Origin: Eupeodes corollae
Lineage: Eukaryota > Arthropoda > Insecta > Diptera > Syrphidae
Direction: 5' to 3'
DNA: 64,000 nt
NCBI RefSeq assembly: GCF_945859685.1
Contig: NC_079147.1
Location: 56,822,946 to 56,886,945 of the forward strand
Shown: positions 20,818 to 32,274 of the stretch, one piece after another
Position numbering within the stretch: position 1 is the first letter of the stretch
Layout: the number at the start of each line of letters is the position of its first letter
Position numbers and translations under genes: made by a program
The notes under the pieces: generated by a model
Told to the model about the DNA's origin: nothing
Databases searched by the model: none
The model's input: only the letters and a program-made list of their open reading frames with translations

Positions 20818-20829
20818 CTGTGTTTTTAT

Positions 20830-21315
20830 GTGTTTATACAAAATTTTCAAGTTAAAGGTGCTCCAAAATAAACTAAATTTAATTAATTTGTCTCAAGTTC
20901 TAAATACTTCAAGACAATATTGTTTGTGATCAGAAAATGTGTTTTTTGGTATAGTTCAGTTCAAAGCTCTTAGTTTTAGTGGAATTGGGATGGCGTAGGT
21001 TGTTGAGGTTTTGAAGTGAAACTACTCATGTCAGCGGTTATATACGCAAATATTTTGTCCATATCGAGTGTTTTGTATATGAATAAGTACTCAAAATCAG
21101 ATAGATCTATTGAGTTTAAAGCACGCGCCAATGTTTGGAAAACGTGTTTTTAATATTTTGTAAACAATAATTGAAGGTGGCCAGATTGTTTTTTAATTCA
21201 GTACTCTAAAATTTTTAAATATCACACGTTTTTTAAGAGCTTTAACTAATAATGTAAGATAGAAATATTGTATATTTTAATTTTATAATCTGGTAAATAA
21301 TTTCATTACATTCAA
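20830..21315. other. upstream spacer of the stomoxyn-like gene
   Basis: AT-rich, no coding signal and no recognisable repeat until family A copy A3. Confidence 0.4.
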
Positions 21316-21319
21316 GTTT

Positions 21320-22455
21320 AACTTCCCATAGGAAGTTAATGTAATGGGTCCGATTAGTCAAATTGAAAATTTTGACATTTCTCGACGTTAAAAGTTCCCT
21401 AGAGTCGAAATAAAAGATTTTTAGGAAGATGTATGTGCGTGCGTGTGTACGTAAGTTCGTCCGTCCGTTCGTTCGTACGTCCGTACTTGCGTTCGTTCGC
21501 GATGTTTTTTTCGTTGTCCATAGCTCAAGAACCAGATTTGCGTGGTGGTTTTTTTTACCAAACCAGTTTGAAAAAAAGGTGAAAATTTTGGTTAACCCTA
21601 AATATCTTACGAACCAAAACGCTAGACACTTGAATTAAATTTTATATAATAAACTGTAACGTAATACTAAACAAGTATATTTTTTGGAAAAATTCCATTT
21701 AACAAAAATTTCAGCTCCAAACCAATTTTGTACAACGAAGAATAATGTTTTTGATATCTGATAAAATTTTGAGAAAAATCAAATTGACAATTTTTTTATA
21801 AAAAATAAAAATCCAAAAAAAACATTACTCAAAATTTGTAAAAATTGAATATCGATTTAAATATCTTTCAAAAACCTGAAATTTGAGCTTCAATCTTATA
21901 TTATCTTATAAGAAATATTGTTTTCAACATTCTGAAAATGTTGAGAAAAATCGAATTGACAGTTTTATTACACAAAAATAGAAACCTAAAAAAAAATTAG
22001 TAAAAGTTCGTAAAAATTGATTTTTGACTCAAATATCTTTTCAAAATTTTGAGATATTGGCTTAAATTTACTTAAAAGTATTGTTGTCAACATTTAGTAA
22101 CATTACGAAAAAAATCGAATTGACATTTTTTTTACAAAAAATAAAACTCTAAAAATAAAAACAATACTAAAACTGGGTAAAAATTTACTTTCGATGCAAA
22201 TAGCTTTCCAAATTTAAAAATATTGGCTTCAAACTTATTTTATTTCACAGAAAATATTGTTTTCGATATTCAGTAATTTTTATATAAAATCAAACGATCC
22301 GTTTTTTCATAAAAAAATAAAATCTACAAAAAATAGTTCGCTAATTTGGTAAAAATTGATACGAGTACATATATTCGTAGACAAACTTTTAAGCAAGACA
22401 AATCGACAAACGGGATGGGAAGTTATCAGTGTGGGTCGCATCCCAGCCTCTTTTT
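21320..22455 (+). repeat. family A repeat, complete-looking (copy A3)
   Basis: This is the clearest plus-strand copy. It starts with the palindrome 'aacttcccataggaagtt', then 'gggtccgatt' and 'tttctcgacgtt', a GT/CG-rich run 'gtgcgtgcgtgtgtacg', and 'tccatagctcaagaaccag'. A tandem array follows, with 'aattgac' near 21782, 21954 and 22118 (steps about 172 and 164). The end is 'acgggatgggaagttatcag' plus 'tgtgggtcgcatcccagcct'. The inverted pair aacttcccat/atgggaagtt marks the two ends. A 69-codon open frame across the GT-rich run is not a gene. Confidence 0.78.
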
Positions 22456-22534
22456 AAAATATAATTTTCGGTGCATCTACGAGTTACATAGTCAATTCGA
22501 TCAGTCCAATTTTGAAATATATTTTTTTCACCTC

Positions 22535-24992
22535 TGTTTATCAACTCCTACTCCCACCTCCCCGCGATGAACATCGGATGCGTAGTATCCCAACTGGAGA
22601 TTGAGTTCTAATCCCAGTGGGAAGTTGTTGGTAACAGCAAACGAGAGAGATGGGAGAGGTTTTTCCACTAAGGCACCTCTCCTTATCCAGACGGCAGCGA
22701 ACGAATTCCCCAGAGGGAATCAACGGTGGATATACGAGCTGATTTACAATACATTTTTGGTGGCATAATCGGGAGATACAGCCTGCACGACACCACCTCC
22801 GACAACGGATTCAGGCTGATCGATTTGCCTGTGAGGCGAAATGTTCTGGTAGCTAGTACGTAGTTCACACATTTTAAAATCCACAAGGGGACATGGAAAT
22901 CTCCTTATCAATCAACTGACAACCAGATTGACCACATTGCGATCGACGCACGACACTTCTCCAGGATACAGGATATCCGAACATTCCGAGGGGCCAACAT
23001 TGACTCGGACCACTACCTCGTTGTAGCCAAGATACGGCTACGGATATCCCGGTCCAAGCCAAAGCAAGGAAGTACTGTAAGAAGTTTCGAGGTTAGACGG
23101 CTACAATCGCAAGAGACTGCCATGCCCTCTTAAGGAGTCCTATGCAGCCTGCATTAAGCATTGAAAACCAGTGGAAACATTGCCTTGCAGCCATCAGGGA
23201 TGCCGTCTCTGAAGTGCTAGGTTTTCACAACCACAACAATGATACCCCTTGTTTGACGACGAATGCCGACAAGCGCACGCAGGAAACAAGAGGCATACAA
23301 AACGGCGCAGCATAGAAAGAATAGAGCTGTTTGCGAGCTCTACGAGCAGAAGAGGAGAGAGGCTTTTTAGGTGGAAAAAAAGAGAGCATCAGAAACTCGT
23401 GATCGGTGAGATAGACAAACTCCCAACGGTACCAGCCACGAACCGAAGCCTGTAAAGACGATCAGAAGAGCATCGTAGTAGAATCGCAGTCTTTGTTGAG
23501 CATATAGAAAGACAACTTCTTCAAATATAACGGCGATGACGAACAAAATTCCGCTGTAAGGGAGATAGAACCACTCAACCTCAGCGACGCAGATCAACAA
23601 TTCCGCCTACCCGACATTTATACTCGTATATCTAAATTTAAGTCAAACAAAGCTGCTGGAGCTGACGGCATCGCTGCCGAATTATTTAAAGCAGCAGGCG
23701 ATGACTGGGGAGGGAGCACCAATTCATTTGCAAAACAAGGTCGGAAGAAAGCATGCCCGATGAGTGGAATCTCAGCATAGATTGCCCGTTACGTAAAAGA
23801 GGAGACTCTCTAAATGGTGCCAACAACAGATACATCAGTTTCACTTAACACTGCATATAAGATCCTTTCTGCCGTATTATGTGAACGTCTGAAGCCGTTT
23901 GTCAACAACCTGATAGGTATCAGTGTGGATTTACACCAGGAAAGTCCACTATCGACAAAATATTCACACTACGGCAGATCTTAAGAAAAAACTAGGAGCT
24001 TCAAATCGATACCCACCATCTCTTTATCGATTTTAAAGCCGCGTATGACAGCATCTATAGGGAAGAGCTCTACCGAGCAATGTCTAGTTTTGGCATCCCT
24101 GTAAAACTTATCCGTTTGTGCAGAATGACGATGGAGAACGCACGCTGCTCTATCAAGGTCGGAAAAGATCTTACCAATGCATTTGATGTCAAAAAAGGTT
24201 TTAGACAAGGCGATGCACTGTCATGCGACTTCTTCAACATCGTTCTGGAAAGAATAGTGCAAAACTCAATCGTCGACACTAGAGGCACAATCTTTCAAAG
24301 GTCCATCGAATTACTCGGATACGCAGATGATATTGGACAAAACATCACCATGGACAGCTATAACTTCGAGTTAGTTAAGGATTTTGTCTACCGCTATAAA
24401 TACAGATAATGACACCAGCGCTGAAATCAAACGAAGAATAACTCTTATGCAAATCGCTGCTTCTTCGGACTTAGAAGGCAATTGAGAAGTAAAGTCCTCT
24501 CTCGAGCATCTAAAATCACCATCTATAAGACACTCATCATCCCGGTTCTCATTTATGGCGCTGAGGGCTGGATCCTGTCAAATAAAGATGAGAGCGTCTA
24601 AGGATGCTTCGAAAGAAAAATTCTTCGGGTGATTTTTGGTCCCGATGGAGAATGGAGGAGAAGATATAACGACGAACTGTACGGGCTGTACATCGGCTCT
24701 GATTAGTTAGCAGAATTAAAGTCAAACGGCTTAGATGGCTGGATCATGGAAAGCGAATGGTTACAACGCTCCACCCCGTAAGGTCTTCGAATCCAATTCC
24801 GAGGGACGGCGCGGCGCAGTAGAGGAAGACCGCGACTCAGGTAGCGCACTCAGGTGGGTGAAGACCTCAACCAACTTATTGGCGTGTGAAACTGGAGCCA
24901 GCTAGCTAGGGGCCGAGCTAGCTGGAGACTCATATTGGTTGAGGCCCAGGTCCGCCACGGCCTTAAGCGCCGCCTTATGTAAATATGTAAGG
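22535..24992 (+). pseudogene. RTE-like LINE relic including 5' leader (copy c)
   Basis: A ~160-nt leader (22535-22695) matches the sequence 5' to the minus-strand copy e, so it is probably part of the element's 5' region. Endonuclease C-terminal pieces follow ('RYSLHDTTSDNGFRLID', then 'NQIDHIAIDARHFSRIQDIR' from 22921). The linker and RT blocks come next, with the longest intact stretch at 24080-24409 (109 codons). It includes 'GFRQGDALSCDFFNIVLERI' and 'LGYADDI', i.e. RT motifs B and C. Directly after YADDI about 45 residues are deleted. The C-terminus ('IIPVLIYGAE', 'GCFERKILRVIFG') and a reduced 3' tail 'ttatgtaaatatgtaag' complete it. Multiple stops show it is dead. Confidence 0.8.
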
Positions 24993-25270
24993 AAGATCAA
25001 AGCGTGATGTCAGTTTAGCGTTCTTGAACACTGCGACACAAGATGGGTTTATAGTTTATGATGTCATCAAAAAAAAGGACATTGAACGATGAAGTCTTGG
25101 ACAAAACGTAACCATGGACAGCTATACCATTGAGATAGCTAAGGACTTGGTCTAGTTAGACACCGATACAATTTCAGACACTGAGGCTTGAAGCCTGTCA
25201 CAGAAAGAAGAGAGCGTCTTAGGATGCTTCGAGAGAAGAATTCTTCGGGTGAATTTTGGTCCCGTTAGGA
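24993..25270 (+). pseudogene. second RTE-like LINE fragment joined to copy c
   Basis: Right after the tail of copy c, another RT piece starts at 'GRSKRDVS.AFLN', continues with 'LGQNVTMDSYTIEIAKDLV', and ends with 'GCFERRILRVNFGPV'. It covers residues deleted from copy c, so it is a separate insertion or the product of a local rearrangement. Confidence 0.65.
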
Positions 25271-25274
25271 CCAC

Positions 25275-27370
25275 ATCTGGAAATAAAATTGAAGATTTAT
25301 TATTTTCAAAGTAAGTATCCAAAATATGGAAGCAAATGATTCGATATGAATTACCAAACCTTATTAAACAGAAATGTTAACACAGTTTGACATTATCAAT
25401 TGTGAAACCTTGGATACCAACCACCGAAACTTTTGATATAGCTTAAATGAAAACAATAAAAAAGTGCCAGTATTTGTGTTGTGTACTAGTGTACTTCAAT
25501 ACTCTGATACTGGTACTTGAAAATGACTGATGTAAGTGTATTGTGCTTACGTATTGAATCATTTTTGACTACTTTAAAACTACCTCTTCCTTATCCTTTA
25601 ACAAAAACGGGCCTATCAGTATAGAACAAGTTGGATTTTAACTAATTTTCAAACATGTACTAAAATAGTTGATACTTGGTACTTGTGGCCAATTCATGTA
25701 CATGCAAATTTTGTACAGCTTGTTTTTTCAAAAAAAAACACAAACAAAAAATGAAGTACAAGTACTACTCATGCTTATTACATGTACTGACTATCTTTGG
25801 AAACTCACTTTTCTATAAAAGTTCTTAGTCTAATTCGTCGCGTCGTCGGTTTAATAACATAAATAACTCCTTTTAATTTAACCATAAGGATGCAATAATT
25901 TCCCGATCCATAAATAAATTGCATTACTGCTGTGCAATTTCACTTCACTATACACTAAACACATCCGTGAGGACATAAACACCCATTTAATGTCATCGCC
26001 ATCGTCGTTGTCGTTGTCGTCATCAAATAAGACGAAAAAGGATGCAAAATTTCACTATACACGTCATCGTCCCATATTATTATTAGTCCCAGGATCAAAG
26101 AGAGGGTGATTTACAAGCGCAAACAGCGACGACGAGGACGACGACTACGACGATGCGATGCTTTGAGGACGACAGACGATTTTACTCACTCAAAGGACAC
26201 AAATCCATTAACTGTATTCTATCGGTATGTTGTTGCATCCATAAATGTATCAATAAACAACCAAGGTGCGGTATATCCTCTTTCCTTTGAACACACACAG
26301 GACGATGTCAAACATTTAAAAGAATTTTTTTTTTATTTTTTTTATTCGCGTTTCGTATTTTTGTGTTTTTTCGTTCCTACAACATCAATTCGCCTGAAGG
26401 AAAATATAATAACAATAAAAATGCACAAGGATTCTCATGGCTACACATAAATAGGAAGGTACACACGAAATATAAGGACGACATTCCTTTGCAATTTGAA
26501 CAAAATAAAAATAAAGCATCCTACGACGACTACGCGACGACAGGACCCACCAAATTCGAGAGCGAGGGTTCTTTCGTTAAGGAATGGCAAGGGTGATTTT
26601 CTTGTATTTTATTTAATAGAAGAGTTTATCTGTGCACATCCCGCCTTCTTTTATATTTTTATATCCTTGACACAGAAGCAGCGAGAAAGTATCGTATCTA
26701 CAACATTGGATTGTGAATCGAAATGGAAAAGGTAGCATTAACTTAACAAGAGGACCATGATGCTTCGAAAGACATCGGGTATCGGGTATGGGTAGCGAAA
26801 CGGCTGACGACATGATGGCATGACGGGTCCCATCAGAAAGATTCAATTTCAATCAAATGACAGTCATAAAGGAGTAATTGAGTGATTGGAAGAGCATTAC
26901 ACAGTGATCGATGAACCATGTGTGCTGTGCACCGTTGTTGCATTATTATGTTCTTACATCTCTGTGAATGTTGAAAGGATACATAGATACTTTTTAATAT
27001 ATGAAGGTCTTTCGTACCACGCACGGGGTAGGAAATTCCTCAATTAGTTAATGAAATCATAAAGCCAGAATACTCAAAAAATAACAAAACAAATGAGACA
27101 TTTGGGAACGAAGTTGTAGAATTAGTCCATAAAAGGTAATAAATGATAAATTGTACCATCTTCATTACGAGACAACTGACATCTGGTACCTCTTTAATTA
27201 CTATTCGTTTCGTTTTTACAGGAGTTTAAAAACTAAAACATTTTTATTTTTAAGGTTCATATGAAGAAAACACTGAACTTTTAAAAAAAATTAGATTTGG
27301 TTGAAGGACAAATTAAAACAAAATGACAATTTGTATGAACAAATTTAGTTTAAAGTTATAAAACTATAAC
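25275..27370. other. no gene recognised
   Basis: Contains GAC/GTC simple-sequence clusters (about 25998-26025 and 26128-26152) that open short frames on the plus strand, none resembling a known protein. No shared repeat was seen. Confidence 0.4.
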
Positions 27371-27374
27371 TATC

Positions 27375-28500
27375 AAAACGAATCGTTGATGCAATTGAAG
27401 CACTTAAGAACTACAAATCGTTAAGACTTGATGTAATTCTCGCAGTGCTCCCCAAAAACGTAGATTTTACAAGTTCCGAAAACTGGAGAGAAATTTGCAT
27501 TCTACCTGCCAAAATAGTAGGAAGAACCATACCATAGCATCAGAGAACACCTTGAGGCCACAATCGATGCCGAACAAGCAAGATTCCATGCTGGGTCCTC
27601 CTGTATTGATCATATGAACACCCTGCGGATCACACAGGTCTGTATTGTGTCGCCAATGTTGTTTTAGTTGTTGATAAGCGATGTACTGCGCGCAGCTTTG
27701 TCAGATAGCAGAGGGATTTAATGAACTTTGACATCCTATTCAAAGCACTTGGATTACGCGAACTATGTTTGATAACTCTCTCATAGGATCATATAAATCC
27801 ATCAAATTACAACAAGTATAGAGAGAGTAGCAGGAGTCGTGGGACTGAAAATTAATTCCGGCAAAACAAATATGATCAGCCTTGGAACCCGCTCATCCTT
27901 TCAAATAAATATTTTCTCGCAACCGGTGAAAAAGTGAAGAGCTTTCAATACCTTAGAAATAACGTTTAAATGGAAGGCGAAACCGAACACCAAGTCATCT
28001 GCCGCATCGGCAAAGCGGCGTTCGGTATGCTGTCGAACATTTGGAGGAATAAAGAATAAATCTATCAGCCTAAGAAAAAACCTACGACTGTTTCGCACAA
28101 ATGTCGAATCTGCGCTTTTTATGGGTACAGCACTTGGAAAGCTATTTCAGCCATAACAAGAAAGCTGCAAACCTCCGTGAATAGATGTCTTCGCAGCATC
28201 GTAAGAATTTTTTGACCAAACCGAATATACAATGAGGTCCTTCATAGGAGGGCAAGTCAGGAACCTTTAGACGTTATTATACGGAGCGTTGTGGCAATGG
28301 ATTGGGCATACGCTTCGAAAAGGTAACGACTGTATTGTACTCCAAGATGCAGTGGAATCCGCTTACAGAAGAATGAAGAAAAGCAAGAAGAACGAGAAGA
28401 GAAGAGTCACTAGGCAAGAAAGAGAGCTGAATCACATCTCCCGAAACCGCACACGATGGCGCCTCCTTAAAAAAAAAAATGCTTTCTGGGACATGTTGAC
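27375..28500 (+). pseudogene. older non-LTR retrotransposon relic (different family)
   Basis: RT pieces occur in order: 'NWREICILPAKIVGR' (about 27480-27525), 'EHLEATIDAEQARFHAGSSC' (from 27550), 'SYKSIKLQQV' and 'AGVVGLKINSGKTNMISLG' (27830-27890). These are followed by 'KSFQYL', 'EHQVICRIGKAAFGMLSNIW' (27985-28045) and a C-terminus 'WQWIGHTLRKGND' with 'ISRNRTRW' (28290-28460). The blocks match the fingers-to-C-terminus order of an APE-type LINE but differ from the RTE-like family. The catalytic motif C is not intact and stops are common. A 130-codon frame at 28289-28681 is the best-preserved piece. Confidence 0.65.
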
Positions 28501-29345
28501 GGACACCCTTAGCTTGCTTGGCCCACCAATTAAAGAAAATCTTGCCAAAAAAAGTATACATAGCTATTCATTTCAAATCATAGATAATCCTTATTTCCTT
28601 TTTTTTAAACATATAAGAATTAATGAGAAAACTAGTCGCAAATACTTAAGAATGTACAACAAAAGTAATTGCACTTATTAACATACGGAGTTCCATAACT
28701 GGGATAGGAGCGAAATATTTGGAGAAAGTAATACTATTGGAACTTCAGTTCCTGATATTGCTGCACAAACCTCTCCAACCGATGACATTTATATTGATCA
28801 AAACACCAAACACGGTACTCCATCAAGCTCAAAATTCAGAAAGACAACGCAACGTAGTCCCAGAAGAAGACCCCTTAGTTTTATTCAGCAAATGTAGTGA
28901 GCAAATTACGTAAGCAAAGTTTGAACGAAATTAGGGAAATAAAAAAAATGAACGTTAGAAAAAATGCAAAAAACAACGAACAAATTATGGCAAACTTGAA
29001 ACCAAAATGTTGGAGCCCGAGTTTCATCGGTACGACATCATGATGAGGGATAAAAAATATAAACCCATAGAAAAAGAAGAGCAGTGTCATCAACCAAGGT
29101 TCTAACGGATATACATATATGCAGCATAACCTTAAGAAATTGAACGTTGAAAAATGAATGTATTTTTGTAATTATTTTGTGTAGGTACTTAACAAATTTT
29201 CTTCTGACACCGTTTTGGAACAAATCTAATGACGTAGTTGTGAGCTGATGTTCCATACATGAAAGTCATGATTGGATCCTTGGAAACTGGGATGTACTGC
29301 ACAAATCAACATTTTGAAATCGCAAACATAGATCAAATGTTATAA
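28501..29345. other. no supported gene; possible eroded coding fragment
   Basis: Near 28690-28880 a frame reads 'NWDRSEIFGESNTIGTSVPD' followed by a Ser/Pro/Arg-rich stretch. It has no family I recognise. It lies between a LINE relic and a Helitron end and may be transposon debris. Confidence 0.25.
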
Positions 29346-30835
29346 AATACTAGCTGACCCGACAAACGTTGCTTTGTCACATAAAAATGTTTAAAAGAAT
29401 ATTTTCCTAGAAATAAATAACTTATTTTAAGTGTGTAAGGATGTGGTATATAAGTAGGACATTTATAGGGCACTATAGATCACTAAACAAAAATTCAATT
29501 TATTAAAATCAATTCTTTAAAATTATATAAATATCGCTAATTTTTACAATACTTCAATAAACAATATCTATCCCTCAATGCAACAGAATGTACAATATTT
29601 TGATCCCGTCCTTCGCCAATACAAAAAAACTGGATGTTTTGAACACTCGAGAGCATGTGACGTGTAAAAACATGAAGTGTTCAAATCAAAGCCACCTTGC
29701 CAATCTAATTGGAAATTGAAGGCGTTTAAATTTAATTTTGACATCTGCGGGTATAATAGGAGATTTGCCATTTAGAATAATGGCTTCGATAACATTTTTC
29801 ATTAATTTTTTAATTACCAATCGCGTGTCGTTGCACAACCGTGGTGGGTTCAAATTACGAAGGAAAATTACCGGAGATCCAACATTTAGTTGTAAATTAT
29901 TCGGTGGTGCTTCAAAAACTTAGTTGGATAATTTACAGCTTCGGTAGCATCACAAACTGTATCAATAGATTTATATGACTCCAAATCTCCTGGTAACAAA
30001 TGTTTTATGTTGAGATGTAATTCGTTGACATCCACTTGTTTGGCTGCTAAAATTGCTCTTTCTGGCAGCTACTCATAATTTTTATATTGTCTGTATACAT
30101 TGGAAACAATCTGGTCAATGAGAGCATCTTGTGTGCAGAAATCGGCCGGTAATTTTTTGCATCCAGTTTTATCTGTATTAACTTTTCCGTCGCATATAGC
30201 AGTTGTTTTGAGAATGTTTCAGCGGATGGATCTTGAAGCATTTAAACACTCATACTTACTTGCAGTTGTATACTTTTTCAAGATAACGCCACAGTGGCGA
30301 TGATGATTTTAAGCACTTGTTGATCTCATCAGCGTACGTTGAACACAGAATAACGGTAAGTGTTTGTCTGAAATCGCCTAAAAAGAGTGCTGCCAAATAG
30401 TCTGTCGTTGTTTTTTATATCTTTCAATGTCCTCTGTTCAACGCCTCAAGCGAATGTTTTTGTGACATAGTGCATTCATTTCATAAGATAATTTTAAACT
30501 GTTTCAGCAGTGTGGCCATGGATGACTGTTTTTATATAGTGGCAGTTTAAGTTCTGAATGCGCTGTTCTGCCTCCATTGAATAAAGTTGTCGCAATGCCA
30601 GAAGATGCAACAGCCATGCGATACCATTATTTGATCGTATTTAAGGAAGAATTAGCGAAATAAGGAATGTTTTGCCATTTCAATCTGGTTCTTTGTTCTT
30701 CATTGATAAGTTGCGAGCAACTATCGCTGCCATTTCTGTAGTATTGTATTCACGATTCAATTCAGTGTCTTTTATATAAGATGCATTTTGATTTGGTGAA
30801 TGCATTCCGAAATGACTGAGTCGTAAGTTGGCAAT

Positions 30836-32002
30836 ACTTACTTACTTACTTAAGGTGGCGCTACAGTCCGAGGCGGACCTGGGCCTCAACCAACAAGCGT
30901 CTCCAGCCAGCTCGGTCCCTAGCTAGATGTCTCCAGTTTCGCACGCCAAGTTGGTTGAGGTCCTCTCCCACCTGGGTGCGCCACCTGAGTCGCGGTCTTC
31001 CTCTACTGCGCCGTCCCTCGGGATTGGATTCGAAGACCTTCCGGGCTGGAGCGTTGATGTCCATCCGCTCTACATGACCTAGCCATCTAAGCCGTTGGAC
31101 TTTAATTCTGCCAACTAGGTCAGTGTCGCTGTACAGCCCGTACAGTTCGTCGTTATATCTTCTCCTCCATTCTCCATCTATGCGTACCGGACAAAAAATC
31201 ACCCGAAGAATTTTTCTCTCGAAGCATCCTAAGACGCTCTCATCTTTCTTTGACAGGGTCCAGGCCTCAGCGCCATAAATGAGAACCGGGATGATGAGTG
31301 TCTTATAGATGGTGATTTTACATGCTCGAGAGAGGACTTTACTTCTCAATTGCCTTCTAAGTCCAAAGAAGCAGCGATTTGCAAGAGTTATTCTTCGTTT
31401 GATTTCAGCGCTGGTGTCGTTGTCTGCATAAATAGCGGTGCCTAGGTAGACAAAGTCCTTAACTACCTCAAAGTTATAGCTGTCCATGGTGACGTTTTGT
31501 CCAAGACGTCGTTGTTCAGTGTCCTTTTTTGATGACAGCATATACTTGGTTTTGCCCTCATTGACCATCACTAAACCCATCTTCTTCGCTTCCGTCGCAA
31601 TGTTCAAAAACGCTCCACTGACATCACGCTTTGATCTTCCAATTATGTCAATATCATCTGCGTATCCGAGTAATTGGATGGATTTTTGGAAGATTGTGCC
31701 TCTAGTGTTGACGGTTGAGTTTTGCACAATTCTTTCCAGAACGATGTTAAAGAAGTAGCATGACAGTGCCTCGCCTTGTCTAAAACCTTTTTTGACATCA
31801 AATGCATCAATAAGATCTTTTCCGACCTTGATAGAGCAGCGTGCATTCTCCATCGTCATTCTGCACAAACGGATAAGTTTGACAGGGATGCCAAAACTAG
31901 ACATTGCACGGTAGAGCTCTTCCCTATAGATGCTGTCATACGCGGCTTTAAAATCGATAAAGAGATGGTGGGTATCAATTTGAAGCTCCTGGGTTTTTTT
32001 CC
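30836..32002 (-). mobile_element. RTE-like LINE, 5'-truncated, with 11-bp target duplication (copy d)
   Basis: A 1167-bp insertion flanked by identical 'aagttggcaat' (30825-30835 and 32003-32013). At the 3' end on the minus strand lies a (TAAG)n-type tail, seen on the plus strand as 'acttacttacttactt', next to 'aaggtggcgctacagtcc'. The interrupted Helitron sequence reads straight through if the insert and one duplicate are ignored. The body covers the RT palm to the C-terminus without any stop codon, the youngest-looking copy in the window. It is truncated at its 5' end before RT motif A, so it lacks the endonuclease and the fingers region and is not autonomous. Confidence 0.92.
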
Positions 32003-32033
32003 AAGTTGGCAATGATAACGCAAAAATCCTCAA
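30861..32033 (-). CDS. 390-codon open frame: RT C-terminal half of the RTE-like LINE
   Basis: The frame encodes 390 residues. The first ~10 (MRIFALSLPT) come from the Helitron flank and duplication, so the start codon is not the LINE's own. RT palm motif A is 'LFIDFKAAYDSIY' (about residue 25), and motif B is 'GFRQGEALSCYFFNIVLE' (residues about 84-101). Motif C 'LLGYADDIDIIG' follows near residue 122, so both catalytic Asp sites remain. A thumb/C-terminal region has 'LIIPVLIYGAEAWTL' and 'RRSRGRPRLRWRTQ'. Fingers and endonuclease are missing. It is a transposon remnant, not a host gene. Expression would depend on chance promoter activity. Confidence 0.75.
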   Translation of the reverse strand: MRIFALSLPTWKKTQELQIDTHHLFIDFKAAYDSIYREELYRAMSSFGIPVKLIRLCRMTMENARCSIKVGKDLIDAFDVKKGFRQGEALSCYFFNIVLERIVQNSTVNTRGTIFQKSIQLLGYADDIDIIGRSKRDVSGAFLNIATEAKKMGLVMVNEGKTKYMLSSKKDTEQRRLGQNVTMDSYNFEVVKDFVYLGTAIYADNDTSAEIKRRITLANRCFFGLRRQLRSKVLSRACKITIYKTLIIPVLIYGAEAWTLSKKDESVLGCFERKILRVIFCPVRIDGEWRRRYNDELYGLYSDTDLVGRIKVQRLRWLGHVERMDINAPARKVFESNPEGRRSRGRPRLRWRTQVGEDLNQLGVRNWRHLARDRAGWRRLLVEAQVRLGL

Positions 32034-32274
32034 TATAAATCAATGCTTCATTGTACATAGCGTCACTGAATACTATTGTAAGATCGTTGCACCGTGTACG
32101 ATGTTGATGCAATTAAACCAAAGCACTTAGGAATATACAAAAATAGATAATAACCTATTCTCAGCCACACGTAATGTATATGCAAAATTTCATTGAAATT
32201 GGTTAAGCCGTTTCAAAAGAGTATGGCAACTAACACTGTGACAAGAGAATTTTATATATTAGATTAGATTAGCT

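Larger units (their letters stand above)
29350..32268 (-). mobile_element. Helitron, deletion derivative split by a LINE (copy H1)
   Basis: The 3' end (lowest coordinate) on the minus strand is a short hairpin 'gacaaagcaacgtttgtcg' followed by 'ggtcagctag' and then T, the CTRR|T ending of Helitrons. The 5' end lies near 32268, with 'tctaatatataaaattctct' followed by 'tgtcacagtg', the TATATAA/TTCTCTTGTCACAG type of insect Helitrons. Between them are eroded Pif1-like helicase pieces ('NVIEAIILNGK', 'FKRLQFPIRL' near 29820-29690, and earlier helicase blocks to 30830). These align with copy H2 but lack the Rep/HUH domain. An RTE-like LINE (30836-32002) splits it, and Helitron sequence resumes after the target duplication. 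Confidence 0.82.

Noticed and set aside
30861..32033. Long open frame as a host gene
   Set aside because: It is a LINE fragment between exact target duplications, with a start codon supplied by flanking Helitron DNA.
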